This document shows positions 1 through 12,558 of a stretch of 64,000 nucleotides of DNA, one piece after another; position 1 is the stretch's first letter, and each line of letters starts with the position of its first letter. This DNA comes from Adenanthera pavonina (lineage: Eukaryota; Streptophyta; Magnoliopsida; Fabales; Fabaceae). The DNA lies in the NCBI GenBank assembly GCA_026686845.1, contig JAIVEN010000022.1:29362001-29426000 (forward strand), read 5' to 3'. The notes beneath the pieces were generated by a model. It was not told where the DNA came from, ran no database searches, and worked only from the letters and a program-made list of their open reading frames with translations. Both the position numbers and the translations under genes were made by a program.

Positions 1-463
1 TAATGCTCTGCTTCGATTTTGGAGGTGCTCAACGTTTTTCCTCCCATGTTATAGTTCGTTTTTCCTTTGGACACAACTGAACCGTTCTATGGTGAATGGG
101 TCTGATAATTTGTGGTTGCGAACGCATTGAAATTATCATGATCAACAGTTCCATCACTTGTTTTTGGTTGCCAACATCACTTTTCTCGTTTCGATTGTGT
201 ATGATGCCTTGTTTTATTTTTCTTTTTTTGGTTGGCCTGAAACGAATTTCATTTATCACTTGAAAAAGTTAACAGTCCAATAAAATTAAAACACAACCAT
301 AAGCAGCAAACACGAAGCAATTAAAAAAAAGAAAAAAAACCACAAACCATAGCAACAAACCACCAAAGAAATTAAATCTAACAGCTCTAACAGTAACCAA
401 AGAGCACATAAACATAAATAATTAATGCAGAGTACCCAATGTCTTCTGTTGAAGCTTGAAGTT

Positions 464-610
464 CTACTCCTTGAACTTTTTGAATATCTGTGATAGAATA
501 GATGCCATAGGGGGTGCTGGTCTGTCAATCAACTTAAGAGAGTACACCTTGGCAGTCATTGCTGCTACATAGTATGTAGCTTGGTTTCCCTGGTGAGCTA
601 CCGAAAAAAC
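464..610 (-). pseudogene. possible LINE RNase H tail remnant
   Basis: Read on the minus strand, an open stretch ends at a TAG at 464 and contains VAHQGNQATYYVA. This resembles the R-x-G-N-x-A-A-H-x-L-A stretch near the C terminus of the RNase H domain of plant LINE-type elements, and a PAPPMASIL stretch follows. No start codon or upstream reverse transcriptase could be followed. The match is short and weak, so this may equally be the 3' end of an unrelated gene. The rest of 1-880 shows nothing recognisable. Confidence 0.25.
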
Positions 611-1499
611 AAATAGATGGCTGACATTTCCTCAAAACTGAAGAAAAGGAAATTCCGGTAATACATTATCCAATACATTATCCACGAAAACCGTCTCAAT
701 GTCCCAAACCTGCTTCTCTCCAACACAAAAACTCCACAAGTTATTGATGACTCGTTGAATCTCCTAGAGAATCACGACTAGAACAAGCCATTTCCACAAT
801 TGTATGAACACCATTAGGGAACTCATTTTCAATGCCTATCTATAAATTTGGGTGAGCATGGGGCGGGTGAAAATTCAAGCAAACTAGGTTAGATATATAA
901 CACCTTATCTTCTTACATTATTTCCCATGTATTATAACTCATATAATGTTCATTTGAATCATCTTAGAAGTTTGAATCACAAGAGAGACCAAAACAAAAA
1001 AATAAAAATTTCCAATGGTACTATTCATTTGGTCACCCATTTTTTCACTTGAACTTTGAAAAATCATAACTAATTTTAGAAAAATTATATAAAGGTGATT
1101 CAAGTCTCTCAAAATAGATTAAAACATTCTTTATATAGAAAAAAAAATATGCAACTGAACTTTGAACATACCAATTCGTACAATATTTAATACGAAATTT
1201 ACTGTTCATTTGGTAATTTTCAACTTTCTAGGTTTTTTGCTTTAATTTTTAAAATTTATAACTCTTACTACACTTAGTCAATTTAGTTGTTCTTTGGCTT
1301 CTTGGAAAGCCCTTTGTGTCTATTTTTCAAGCATATAAATTACTCCTATGTTTTGCCTATTTTGAATAGAATTGCTCTGTTCTATCCTTAACTTGTCAAT
1401 ATGGACAGTTTTGAGTATTACTCGGCAAAACTAATTTTATAATATACTTATATACACATAACTTGTCCATACTTCATTTGTGTCATCATGGGAAGCTTA

Positions 1500-3278
1500 A
1501 AAGAACATAACTACATGATATGATAAAGAAACATAATATAGTTGCAAATAACATTCTAATTATCACAATCCTCCTCCTTGTCCTTTGCCTTCCTTAAATT
1601 CTTGCCATAGTTTAACCCTATCATGTTAGTGTTTTGGATAATGAGATTATAGAAATCTTAGTAGCAATTATATTGATGCAATTATATCATCATGTATACT
1701 TGAAAACATCATTCAAAACATTTTCATGCCTTTAATCACATAACAAATCATATTGTCAATAAAAATTTCGATAGAGTTTCTGCTTAGAAAATAAACATTT
1801 CAGGTAAAGCTCTTAGATTAAAATCGGCCAAAACTAATCACAAAATGTTAAAATAACAATATGGCAAACATTTATCATCATAGAATCATTCAAGACAATA
1901 TAAAAGGCAAGAATGCAAAATGCTACTTTGAATGCTTTTCTTTGTTTTACCATTTGATTCCAACCTTTCCAAATGCTCACTTGAGTTATCCCAAATCTAT
2001 ATATATCATCAAATACTTGTTAAATCATCTAATTCCTTAGGCCACGTTACAAAGAACCATAAATCCCTAAATTTCCATATTTCTTGTCTTTGTCTTTCTT
2101 TTGAAAATTTTATTTGTTTTTAGCTAATTCCACTATGAGGAATTCATTTTTACCATTAGTTGTTTGAAATTCCAACTCCTTATCTACTTTCTCATGAGGC
2201 AGAAATCAACCTTAGATGAGCAAGAGAAGAAATTTCTTTGCAACTTGCTTCAAACTTATGAAATCATACTTTCTTGCAACTTTCTCATGGTTTCCTTGCA
2301 TGACAACACTCCCTCCTAATTTTCCATGCTTGGCCGAAAATCACCCTTAAGGAGAGGAAAGGAAAAACTCAACCAAATTAACTTAAACTATCTAAAACTT
2401 AAAGTAGAAAACTTTAGAAGTTGGAAGAAGAAAGCTTACCTTTGAACTTGATCTTTCTCTTCTCCTTTCTTCTATTTCTTCCTAATGCTTACTCTCATCT
2501 TTTTGGAGTATTTTTTCAGCTTACTCCCTCTCTTTCCTTGCCTCCTTAAGTTGGTTAAGAGGGAGTAAATATAAAGATGTTACTTTGCTTTATTTTCTTC
2601 CAAGTGTCCAAGCAATTAACATCATTCATGAAATCACAAATAATAAAATAATCCTCCAAATCACATGCTTAAATTTTAAAAGGAGGGGCGGAAGTGTTCA
2701 TACTGCATATTTTTTCTCATCTAAATATATCTTGTACATGTTACTTTTTACCTGGACAGTTAAAGGTATTTTTGCAATATTTTTTAATATTGTTTATTTC
2801 TTTTCATATATTAGATTACTCTAATTTGGAATCTACATTTAATTTAATTATTATCTCAAATTATATTTATGTAGGGCTCATATACCTTTCTTTTTTTCTT
2901 TTCTTGTATTTGTAGGATTCATAGTACCTTTTATTTGTACTATTGATTTTATATATTCTATAGTCTATTTCTTTTCAAACTGATAATTTTGGACTCAATA
3001 CACTATTACATTAAGTCCAACATGTAAGGTCTATTTTAACATATATATTGATATTTTTGAAATTTACCCAAAGAGGATAAAATTTGCAAATAAATTTTTA
3101 TTCAAGGATCAAACTGCAAACAATTTTCAATCAGGGACCATATTGCAAATTACTTTTATTTAAGGTCCAAGCATATGAAATTACCATTTTACTCCTTTTC
3201 ATTCAAATAAGGCATCATATGCTATATCAATACATTTTCATGCATATTCTAATATTTTAGAAAATCGGGGATGCTACA
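1500..3278 (-). mobile_element. LTR-like block, antisense, left end undefined
   Basis: Read on the minus strand, the block begins at 3278 with TGTAGCATCCCCGATTTTC, a TG-starting terminus like those of plant Ty3/gypsy LTRs. Downstream come a TATA-like TATATTTACTCCC (about 2570), a purine-rich leader, and an AAGG/CAAG-rich stretch near 1570-1610 similar in style to one in the solo LTR at 32590-33777. I could not find the CA end or a target-site duplication, so the left boundary is approximate and the element may be truncated. The open stretches at 1932-2123 and 2585-2915 look fortuitous. Confidence 0.4.
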
Positions 3279-5337
3279 AGGTGCTAAGTCGGGGGTTGCC
3301 TGATACCAAATAATTTTTAACAACATTAAACATAAAAAAGTAAAATAAAAATTAACTTTATTTATTAACAGAAAATATAAATATTTATATTCAAAGATAT
3401 ATTTTCTTAAAAAATAATGTTATGATAAAAATTAATGTTTTTCAAAATTATAAATACTCACAATTATACATTATTTTCACATAGTATTTTTTTACCAACA
3501 TTTTCACATAATATTAGACCAAGAAATCAATTTAAAATTTTAAATAAAATAAAAACATTAAAATCCTAAAAAAAATTTCATGGTTACATAAGATACTTAA
3601 TAAAAAATATCTTATAAAATCAATTAATATGTATAAAATAATAGAATATACACAAAAATTTAAAAAAATGTGTATATATATTTTACACACACATATATCA
3701 TGGGCTTGACCAGGTAAATAACACTCGGCCCAAAACCCAACCAGGCCTGACTGGCCCAAAAGGTCCTAGTTGGATTGGACCAACCGGACCTTCAGTTTTA
3801 TTACATATCCCTATTTATAAATAATTAAATAAAATTCATTTAAACTATATTATATCAAATATATTGTATATATTATACAATATGTATTACATGCATTTTT
3901 TTCTTGCCAGAAAGGGTATTATATATTTTAATATATATATATTAAAATATATTATTTTGCCAGAAAGGATATATATATATATATTATATGTATAATATTA
4001 TATGTGTAATAATAGATATGATATTATATATATATATATATATAACAATGATTAACTCACACGATGCCTAATTTAATTAAAGAGGTGTTGATCTGAATCG
4101 AGCACACTATTAGGGCCATTGATATGTCTCATATACTTCAACTTAATTATACTTGGTTTCTTTTATCCGAACAGAAAATATATAATAATGATTAACTAAG
4201 CTAGCCTATAAGTGACAAGTCTATAGGTTAGATTTTACATAAATAGATTAATTCTATTTATTTAAACATACATAATTATAAGTTTGAGTTTGACCATCTT
4301 ATTGAATAGGTCAAATTTAAATTAGACTAGATCGCAACTCACTTTAAGGCCCTTAGTATATCTTTATCCTCACTCCAGACTTTTAATTTAGGATAGAAGT
4401 TATGATTTATCTCTATCCTTACTTAAACCTTTTAACTTATTTTAATTATTTAACTAAATTTATATTAATTCATGTGATTTAATTAAAAAATTCTTATAAA
4501 AATGGAAGGGAGTAATATAAATGCTAATAATTGAGCTAATTAATGACTTCCACAGTAGCAGCGCTTACAATCAGTGTGGGACCAACAAAATCTGAATTCT
4601 GAATGTCAACCCGCTCAATAGTGTAACACTATCATCATCATGACTCTCCTTATTCTCCCATATTTGCCTTTAATCTCCACAGTTATTTGAAATACTAGTG
4701 CTCTTATAAGGAGAGAGATTTACTCTCGCATGATGCGTTATGAAGGTGGGCATGTAATGTGTGAAATGTATAGTATAATATGATATAATATCAGGCCCAA
4801 AAAAAAATGATATAATATAATATGAAGTATTATTTTCTAAAAAAAATTATCTTCAAGATACGCTGCAAATGCAATGAATCTAATCTGTCCTGCGTGAAGG
4901 GCCAAAATGCCGCACAAGCACATGAATGAATATGGTCCACATCTCTAAATGTTGTTGCACGCGTTGTGCAGCAGATGTGCAGAGAAATACGCTTGACCTC
5001 CACCTCGAATCAGTGAGTGACCCAAGAGTTCAGCGACTATCATCACGATTCAGTAAAGCATGAGCATAGCTGAAACGTTCAGTATTCCAGAATCCAGCAG
5101 ATCATGAGATTCATAGGAATACCGTCGCACAATATATTATAAAATTAACCAAAATTCATTAATCTTAATATTAGCAGTGGTAGAACTATGAGACAGTTGA
5201 TACAGGTTAAATTCACAATCAACAGCTAATGAAAAGGAAAATACTAGGGACTGCACAGATGAGATCGTCAGTTGCATGTTGTTACTATGATTAAGAACTG
5301 TGACAAGCATAATCTCACAATCCTCAGCAACTTTGTA
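3279..5337. other. AT-rich intergenic DNA, no gene seen
   Basis: Very AT-rich sequence with TA dinucleotide runs near 3969-3984 and 4023-4043 and no protein-like open frame. The part next to 5338 should contain the 3' untranslated region of the tubby-like gene, which is read on the minus strand. Confidence 0.6.
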
Positions 5338-7272
5338 TCATTCACAGGCCGGTTTGGTATCGAAGCTGCTCAAGCATATGGCAAAGGCTTGAAAAGCAGA
5401 GAGAGGATAACGGTAGTCCATGGTGAATATGTCTTTCCCGATCTTTCCAAACTGCAAGATCACCTTTTCTTGTTCTGCAGCAGAAACATTATAAGATGGA
5501 TCAACAGCAGCACAAAGCTGGAAATTCTTCACAGAAGCGACTGTGACACGCCCTTTGAAGTTTAGACACCAGCACTGCAGTTGCTCATGCCATCTGGGAG
5601 CCTTGTTTTTGAGAACAAGAGGCTCAACCGAGCCCTGACTCGATGTCAGTGGGTCTTGGCAGCTTGCAGAGTTTAAATCTATAATTGGATCTTTTCCTTT
5701 CAGTGCCGTTGAGGAAGAAAATTGCGGAAGTGTTGCTGGAGTTGGGGCAGTGCCTCCTTCCTGAATAGCCGAGATAGGTATGGAGTTCAACATGCAGTGC
5801 ATTCTTCTTGGACCTCTTGTGCGGAGAACATTGAGCTCATAACTAATGGTGGCAACAGTATATTTACATGCCGGAACTGTGGGAACTTTGGGAGATACCT
5901 GCTTCGGGTGGAACTTAATAGTAGAATGGTTATTGGGTTCGATGCTAGCTTTGTGTGGAGGTTGGCTATCATATATGGTGAACTTGGTTCCCAAAAAATT
6001 GGACCTGCCAGAAGTTTGTCACGATGTCATGAAAGAGCTAAGAAGGAAAGAGATATGGAATGAAACTGTGTATAGTGTCTAAGAACCAAAACTTGCCTCA
6101 ATTTACCAAGATATGTGTTGCTGGCCCGAGAAAAATCATCTGCAATAAAAGATATTGCAAACTCTGTGGCTGTTGCTCTTCTTATCCTTTTAGCAGCTAA
6201 CAACAACTTGGCCCTCTCATTCTCCGCTGTATTTTAAAATTAACACATTTCCTCAATTATCGTTTCAAGAACTTCAATAACATAGATCAATATATCATGA
6301 AAGTAGGAAAAATAATGCTGATATTGCCATTGAGATTTTCATTTAAGACCATATGTTTTGCCAATTTCTGACCCATTCAAGAAGCTTTAAAATTTAGGTA
6401 AATTATAAAACACGTTATGTTAAGAAAAGTGTATTCTGCTCCTATTGTATTGACACAAAATGGTACGGATATGAAATACCAAGGAATCTATTTGAGGACA
6501 GACGTGTGATAATGGATGTGAAATCCACAAACGAATGGTGATGGTGACAGTCACATCCCTATTTTGACATTAAAATATAAAGAAACCCACATATTATAAG
6601 GAGGGAACCTGCGATTCAACATTCACGGTCATAATAGTACAAAGAATGACTTACATATGATTTTTTTTTTCCTAATTAAAATTTAAAATGGAATGCATCA
6701 ACAATGAATGATGGTAGCATTTTACTTACGTGGAACTAGACCAAAATACAAAAAATACGTTGAAGTTTCTCTGTTCCTCCTGATAAAGCAATGTATCGGT
6801 GCATCGCAAGGACCAGGCTATTCACATCCACAAAGGAAAGATAACATAAGAAACAGAAAAATCTCTATAAATAATAAAAAAGATTGGGCCAGAACCAGGG
6901 AAAATAATTAACCACCTGCTTTAATGAGATAGGAAATGTGAGCCTCCCACATTGCTCAGGAGTCTTGATGATTTCCTTTGTAATGGCTCTCCATGATTTA
7001 CATACTGAAGCACAAAAAACAACAGCAGCCCGTGCAGGCCATGTTGTCTCACTCTCTTCCACCCTCCGGATAATGTCCAAAAGCAGTTCAGGAGGTAGAT
7101 TTGCCCACCGTCCTTGTTGAATAGGATCAACTGCAGGTATGGACACATCAGGAGCAATATGTGACTTCATTTTTCGACTATGCCATTGCCTACCTTCGGC
7201 ACCTCGCTTTGAAACGTTGCTCATTCCATCTCTCATTTCCTTGAGTTCGCGAGCTATGCTTTTCAATGACAT
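5338..7272 (-). CDS. tubby-like F-box protein (TLP/TULP)
   Basis: Coding exons are complement(6916..7272, 6730..6817, 6097..6226, 5338..6004), in phase throughout, giving 413 aa and ending DTKPACE-stop. The start at 7272 (MSLKSIARELKE) is the first in-frame ATG. Residues 56-101 form the F-box (WANLPPELLLDIIRRVEESE then VCKSWRAITKEI), which links substrates to SCF ubiquitin ligase through SKP1-like proteins. From residue 120 the tubby domain runs to the C terminus, with GLVPPENERAKLLLAAKRIR, NVLRTRGPRRMHC, APRWHEQLQCWCLNFKGRV and FGKIGKDIFTMDYRYPLS. In the family this domain binds PI(4,5)P2 and tethers the protein to the plasma membrane; the basic AAKRIRRAT stretch probably contributes. The overall pattern resembles Arabidopsis TLP2. 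The third intron (6096-6005) has a GC donor (AG/gcaagt) and a normal AG acceptor. Family and exon structure are certain; the exact orthologue is not. Confidence 0.95.
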
Positions 7273-8360
7273 GTTTGCAGAGCATACCAATCTTCTTACC
7301 AACACTAATCTGCACCAACAGAAACAGAATCAGAATACTTCTGGGTTGGCAACATAGCTCTATTTCTGTAATTATAAAGAATACAAATGCCAATACAACA
7401 ACCTCATAGCAAAGATGCACTGCACACAAACTTAGCAGCAGGCTCAATACATTGAAACCATATCTTTAGCGGTTCAGCCAATTTCCAGCACTAACTCCTA
7501 GAAATCAGCCAACCTGCGCTAGCCCTATTGTCACATCCATAGTATACACATACCGAGGTTGACACTCACAACTGACAAAAATTTCGTAAAAATAAAAAAT
7601 TTTCCTAAAAATAAAAGCTTTTCCCGTTTTCACCATCGTCTCTTGCCCATATGCGGTTTTTGCAGCGTTTTGTTTTCAGTTCTTCAGACTTAGTTAAAAT
7701 CATAGACATTATAAAAATTCACATCTTTGCTATTAATTATAAACATAACAAAGTGACAAACCTCTTTATTCGCACAATTCAAAAGGAAAAACAAAAATTC
7801 AAAATGGAAAAACGATTAATAGCCAGAGCCAATTCTTTATCCGGGTTTTAAACTCATCATCCGTCACGTCATCCCCAAACTCAGAAATGCGAAAAGGAAA
7901 TTGGAAGTTGTATTGTACCTAATTACAGAGTCAGAGACCGTTGAAGATTCACAAATCTTGTAAAAAATATATATCATTATAATCAAGTGGAATGTATAAC
8001 GAAAAACTGTTTAAACTTCTTCGAAAGATAAGGAGTGAAGAACCAACCGGGAGAATCGAAGGAAGGAACAAACGAAGAAACAGGCGAATCGGACAGAATG
8101 TTCAAGCGGGCACACAAGAGATCAGAATGGAAGGCTGTAGAGTCCGGATCCAGAAAAGAAATGGGACAAACATGACCGAAACCCAGAAAAGGAGACCATG
8201 CTCTCCGATAAGGGAAGAAAAGGATCAAGTACCCATGAAGCTTGATCCGTCGCGAGCGGCGACACCGACGGCCGAAAACAGCACCCCCAACGCCACGAAC
8301 ACGGCTGGTAATAAGTCGATTAAATCGGATCGAGTTCTTTATCTTTTCGCCATGTTATTT
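7273..8360 (-). promoter_or_regulatory. 5' leader and probable leader intron of the tubby-like gene
   Basis: On the minus strand the stretch from about 8350 to 7980 is richer in GC and CT than its surroundings and looks like a plant 5' untranslated exon. It contains short upstream ATGs, for example one opening ATGGCGAAAAGATAA near 8352. AT-rich DNA from about 7950 to 7300 separates it from the start codon, and acceptor-like tgcag sequences lie just upstream of 7272. This fits a 5' UTR intron, common in plant TLP genes. The transcript ends are inferred, not shown. The 123-codon plus-strand frame here (7992-8363) has no recognisable domain. Confidence 0.45.
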
Positions 8361-9674
8361 TAGTGATCTGTTGCAAAAAAGTGAACCATAATTTATTGGA
8401 GGGAATCTAGTGCCTCCATCCATACTGCATCTTTCCTACACGTGGCCCTTCTTTCTGTTTCTGTTTTTTTTTTGTTTATTGCATCTTTTTTCAAGAAGAA
8501 AAAGTTCTGATAAAATAAACCTATCAAGCTTTGTTCTCGACAAAACATTTGGATAAAATTATTAATAAATCAATAAGGCTCTGCCGCCAGGAAAAGGAGT
8601 GTTGGAAAGGGTGAGCTATGTTCGCCAAAAAAAATGGAGGGAATGAGCTGTGCAATTTAATTTGTCAAGTTATTTTCATCCAAAATAAAAAATATGTGGG
8701 ATCAAAGGTTTGAGAAAATTCATTTATGTAAGGATAGAATTCAAATAATTTCCGGCTTATAAAAAAAAGTATTAAATTTTTTTTTGGCCAACATTAAAAC
8801 ATTGTTCATTAGTATTAAAGCCACTTAATTTTTTTGGTTCACCATATTGAATTTATGATTTTCATCCTAATAATACAATACTTCCTCTGTTTTTTTCAAT
8901 GGTCGCTTTTGGAAAAATTCATTGTTATTTAATTGTCATCTTAAAATTTTAAAATAATATTAATTATTATTTTCTTTAACTGTACTCCCATATGTCATTT
9001 TAAAAATTAAAAATAATATTAATTAGTCTTATTTATTTATTTAAAGCTAAATGAAGAGTTTTTTGTAGAAATTATAACATATTAATTATATCTTTTATTT
9101 ATGTGATAAAATATTAAATAATGGATAAAAAGAAACAGATATAATATGAATTTATTGTGATAAAATGAAGAACTGATATTGTATAAAAAAAAAAACAGAG
9201 AAGAATTAGGAATATATAAGAGATCTCCAAAATGCGCTAATTCTTTAAGTCGTATGTCAGAAGGCAACACATGTGACATGTGGCTCTGACTCACAAGAAT
9301 ACCATAACCTTGCATGGTGAGATGCTAAGATTCATTCTAATAGTACGGTGGGGTTCTTATTATAAAACTTAAAAATTTTAAGTAAATTCCAAAAACACCA
9401 TTCTAATTTTTTTAATAAGAATAGATTGAATCTAAAGCCTTCTAATCATGTTTTTCTTTTTATATTTATATATATGGTTGCAAAAAATAACGGAGTAATT
9501 TAAATTAAAAGAAAATAAAAGGAAATAAAATAACATAAGCGTATGTAATTATGGGAGGGTGCGCGCATGGCATGAAAACACAGACAAAAAATAAAAATAA
9601 AAATAAAAATAGGCGTAGCTAGCTGATAAAAAAGTAGGCAAAATAATCCAAGGTGAAAAATACATGAAATGAAG

Positions 9675-10260
9675 GATGTGTTTGGTAACACTTCTCAAAT
9701 CTTGGTTGGGGATAAAAATTAAGGTTGAAGAAGATTTGAGTGTGTTTGGCAATTTTTTTATTTCCCGTTTGAGAATGATTTTTGATGCCGAAGGTGATTT
9801 CTGAAGAAGTAGTTCAATAGTTACTTTTTCATTTTACTTCTTCATTTTTATCTGTATTTATTTTAAAGTTAAATAAAAATAGACCAATAAAATGATAAAA
9901 AATAGAAAAATTATGAAAATAAAATTTCCATAAAATTTATCCTATCTATTGATCGAAATGTCTCTTCAAAATTTTAATTTTTATAGATCATCGCCTGTAA
10001 GAAAATAGTATATCAGATATATTATGTTCTCAATTAAATAAATACAGATTAAATTTTAGTCTAAGTAAATTAAATTAATCATGGAATAAAATTTAAGCTC
10101 AATCTAGAGAAAAATTATGAGTTTTGTCAGAACCAATTTTCAAATAAATCATCCAAACATAAATACGTTAGTCTAAAACTAATTTTTATCATAACTACGT
10201 TACAAAACTAATTCTGTCCAAACTTATTTTTAACCAACTAAAAACCAAACAGAGTAGGGG
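9675..10260. mobile_element. possible non-autonomous DNA element (MITE-like)
   Basis: The left edge reads GATGTGTTTGGTAACAC and the right edge, reversed, CTCTGTTTGGTTTTTAG. They share the inverted TGTTTGGT core typical of many plant MITEs. The interior is AT-rich and non-coding. No clear target duplication was found, so the boundaries are estimates. Confidence 0.3.
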
Positions 10261-11447
10261 CATGCGTGAAGTGACACTTAATTTGACGGTGGCCAAAAAC
10301 AAAACAAAGACACTTAATTTGACCACATAAATTCCGCAGTCAAAAGTGGAATGAGAAAGAAAGCGAACAAGTGATGGCTTCATTTTTTTTTTTTTTTGTA
10401 TCGGGAAAATGTGATGGCCACAATATTGAAATCAATAAAGACATGCGGTTGATGAATAGCAATACAGTAAGATTGGAATGGTTCAAAAGTAATGGTTTGA
10501 TGATAAGATGAACCAAATGGTGAATCCATTGCCCCACGTACGGCTCCACCACATTATTGTCGCGATCTGTTGGTCACATATGAATATGAATTGCTTTAGC
10601 TGATTAGTCACTAGCTAGCAACTACCACTCTGTGTGTGTGTGTGAAACCGGCCCTTTGCTTAATTATAATTAGCTTAAATTAAGAATACGTACGACTCAT
10701 TTTGGGCGTGGTGCTAATGCTAGCTATATCTGCAGTAGTATCGATATATATATCCCAATCACTTCATCTTCATGAATCACAGTTACCTTGAGAGTCAGGA
10801 ATGATCATCGATCATCGATCCACGTCCCCGGCCACCAGTTATCCTTGGGAATTAATTAAGGAGCCGTTTTAATTAATGTCCACGTCTTCTTTGGTCTACT
10901 CTTCCCTACCACTAGCTATATATATATGAACACAAATATTTATGGAATTAATATCAACTCATCCATTCTCTATTGACCACTTCTGCCTGATCTGGAGTTT
11001 CATTCCAACTTCATTAATTCTTCATTCAGACTAGTTATTTATTTTGACTTCCTCAGTAATCAGCATTAGCATTAGCTGCACCTTGTAGATATCTACAAAA
11101 TGTGGGTTGTCTAATTTACTCTCTCTCCAACCCTCAATTAATAATTGGTGGATCCAATTGTATCACAGTATTACTACTTATAATTGTACGGGTCATACTG
11201 TCCACGTGCTATCTTATCTGGTGAGAGAATTGCGGATCTATATGGATGCATAAAATTTTTAGAGCTTACGTGGCAGCCTAAAATTTCAGGAGATGTGCTT
11301 TTGGCTCCTGATTTAATATATATATATATATATATATGGACGTAAGAGACTGTTTCCAATATGTATTTATATCTATATTTTGATTTTTTTTATGAGTATT
11401 TTGATTAATGTTATGTTATTTGCATGCATGAAATGCCTTAACTAATG

Positions 11448-11473
11448 GTGTGTGTGTGTGTGTGTGTGTGTGT
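11448..11473. repeat. (GT)13 microsatellite
   Basis: Uninterrupted GT dinucleotides. Shorter relatives nearby are a GT run near 10630 and a TA run near 11319-11337. Confidence 0.95.
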
Positions 11474-12171
11474 ATGCGCAAATACATTGACTTAGAAAGC
11501 ATTAAACAAACACATGGATCAATATAAAAGTAATACGTTGTCCTAACTCTTGACCATGATTAACGTGACGGTCCCATAGCGTGAAATTTCTGAACTAGCA
11601 GAAGCCTAGCTAGCTACTGTCGTAAAAGCAAATGTGTGCAAACACCAGAGCTTGATACTTATTGTGTGTTCAGCAATGTTTTAGAAGTGGGAGCCAAGAA
11701 ACCTTTCATAGATATAGTGTTTAAAGGTATCTCATATATATTTATAATGTTATGAAGACATGGTATATATGTATGGGTCCTTCCATTTCTTAACTTGAAG
11801 TTTGGCATAGCAGTTTCTTAAAACTTATCTCATTTGTTTCCAACGACATTTGAGTTTGGACCCAACTCCCACGCAAAAGAAAAACCAAACTCCTCCTATG
11901 ATTTACGTTTTTCGGCTCAACCATTGTAATTAATGAAACAGCTAGCCAACCATTCATTTGGCAGCACACAGGCTTCACATTATTTCACCACAGTCATAGT
12001 TTACCAATTGATTATTCAATTCATAAAGTCCCTTGTGATGCGACGTTCAACATTTCTATCTATAAAATTAACGACAATATTAAAAAATGACTATAAACTT
12101 CCAGAACTATACTAGACCGAAAACATATCAAGACTAAAATTAAGTTGGAGTAATAACATCACCTTCAAGCC

Positions 12172-12495
12172 ATTGCTTTTCCTTAACGATAAAGCTTTGC
12201 CCCTTAATATGTTGTTCGGTCTCATGTAACTCTCTCACTTTCAGCTCCAATTTTTAACCTCCATTTCTGATAATACTTAAATAGCTATATGCTGTGTTTC
12301 TGAATGTTGCTGATCTTGTCCTACAAATCTCAACCTCTACGGCAGTTCATAGGCCTTCAAGTCCTTATCAGTATATCGCTTACAAGCTTTGATCTTCAAC
12401 CCCTTCACCACCTAATCACCCTCTGGTTCTATAAACCATTATTTAACAAACTTATATTCTGCAACCTACCTTCATACAATTCATATAAATACCCA
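12172..12495 (+). promoter_or_regulatory. laccase promoter with TATA box
   Basis: A TATAAATA box lies at 12485-12492, about 70 bases before the ATG at 12559, a normal plant spacing. The upstream stretch 12172-12240 (CCTTAACGATAAAGCTTTGC, then TCTCATGTAACTCTC) recurs in altered form at 15697-15775 before the decayed laccase copy, so the duplicated unit included promoter sequence. Confidence 0.65.
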
Positions 12496-12558
12496 AACAT
12501 CTTTGCCTTCATGTCTCATCCTTATACAGAAAATCAAACGCATTGAAGAGAAATAGAC

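Larger units (their letters stand above)
8361..12483. other. intergenic DNA between two divergent genes
   Basis: AT-rich spacer that must hold the promoter of the minus-strand tubby-like gene at its left and that of the plus-strand laccase at its right. Open frames are short and low-complexity. It contains microsatellites, a possible MITE (9675-10260), and a tandem ATCATCGATC motif near 10802-10821. No gene is recognised. Confidence 0.6.

Noticed and set aside
29..528. Two minus-strand open frames (76 and 80 codons)
   Set aside because: No motifs, no splice context; the second overlaps an A/T-rich stretch and reads as hydrophobic low complexity.
7992..8363. 123-codon plus-strand frame
   Set aside because: Antisense to the probable leader of the tubby-like gene, Arg/Lys-rich with no known domain; best explained by the GC-richer leader.
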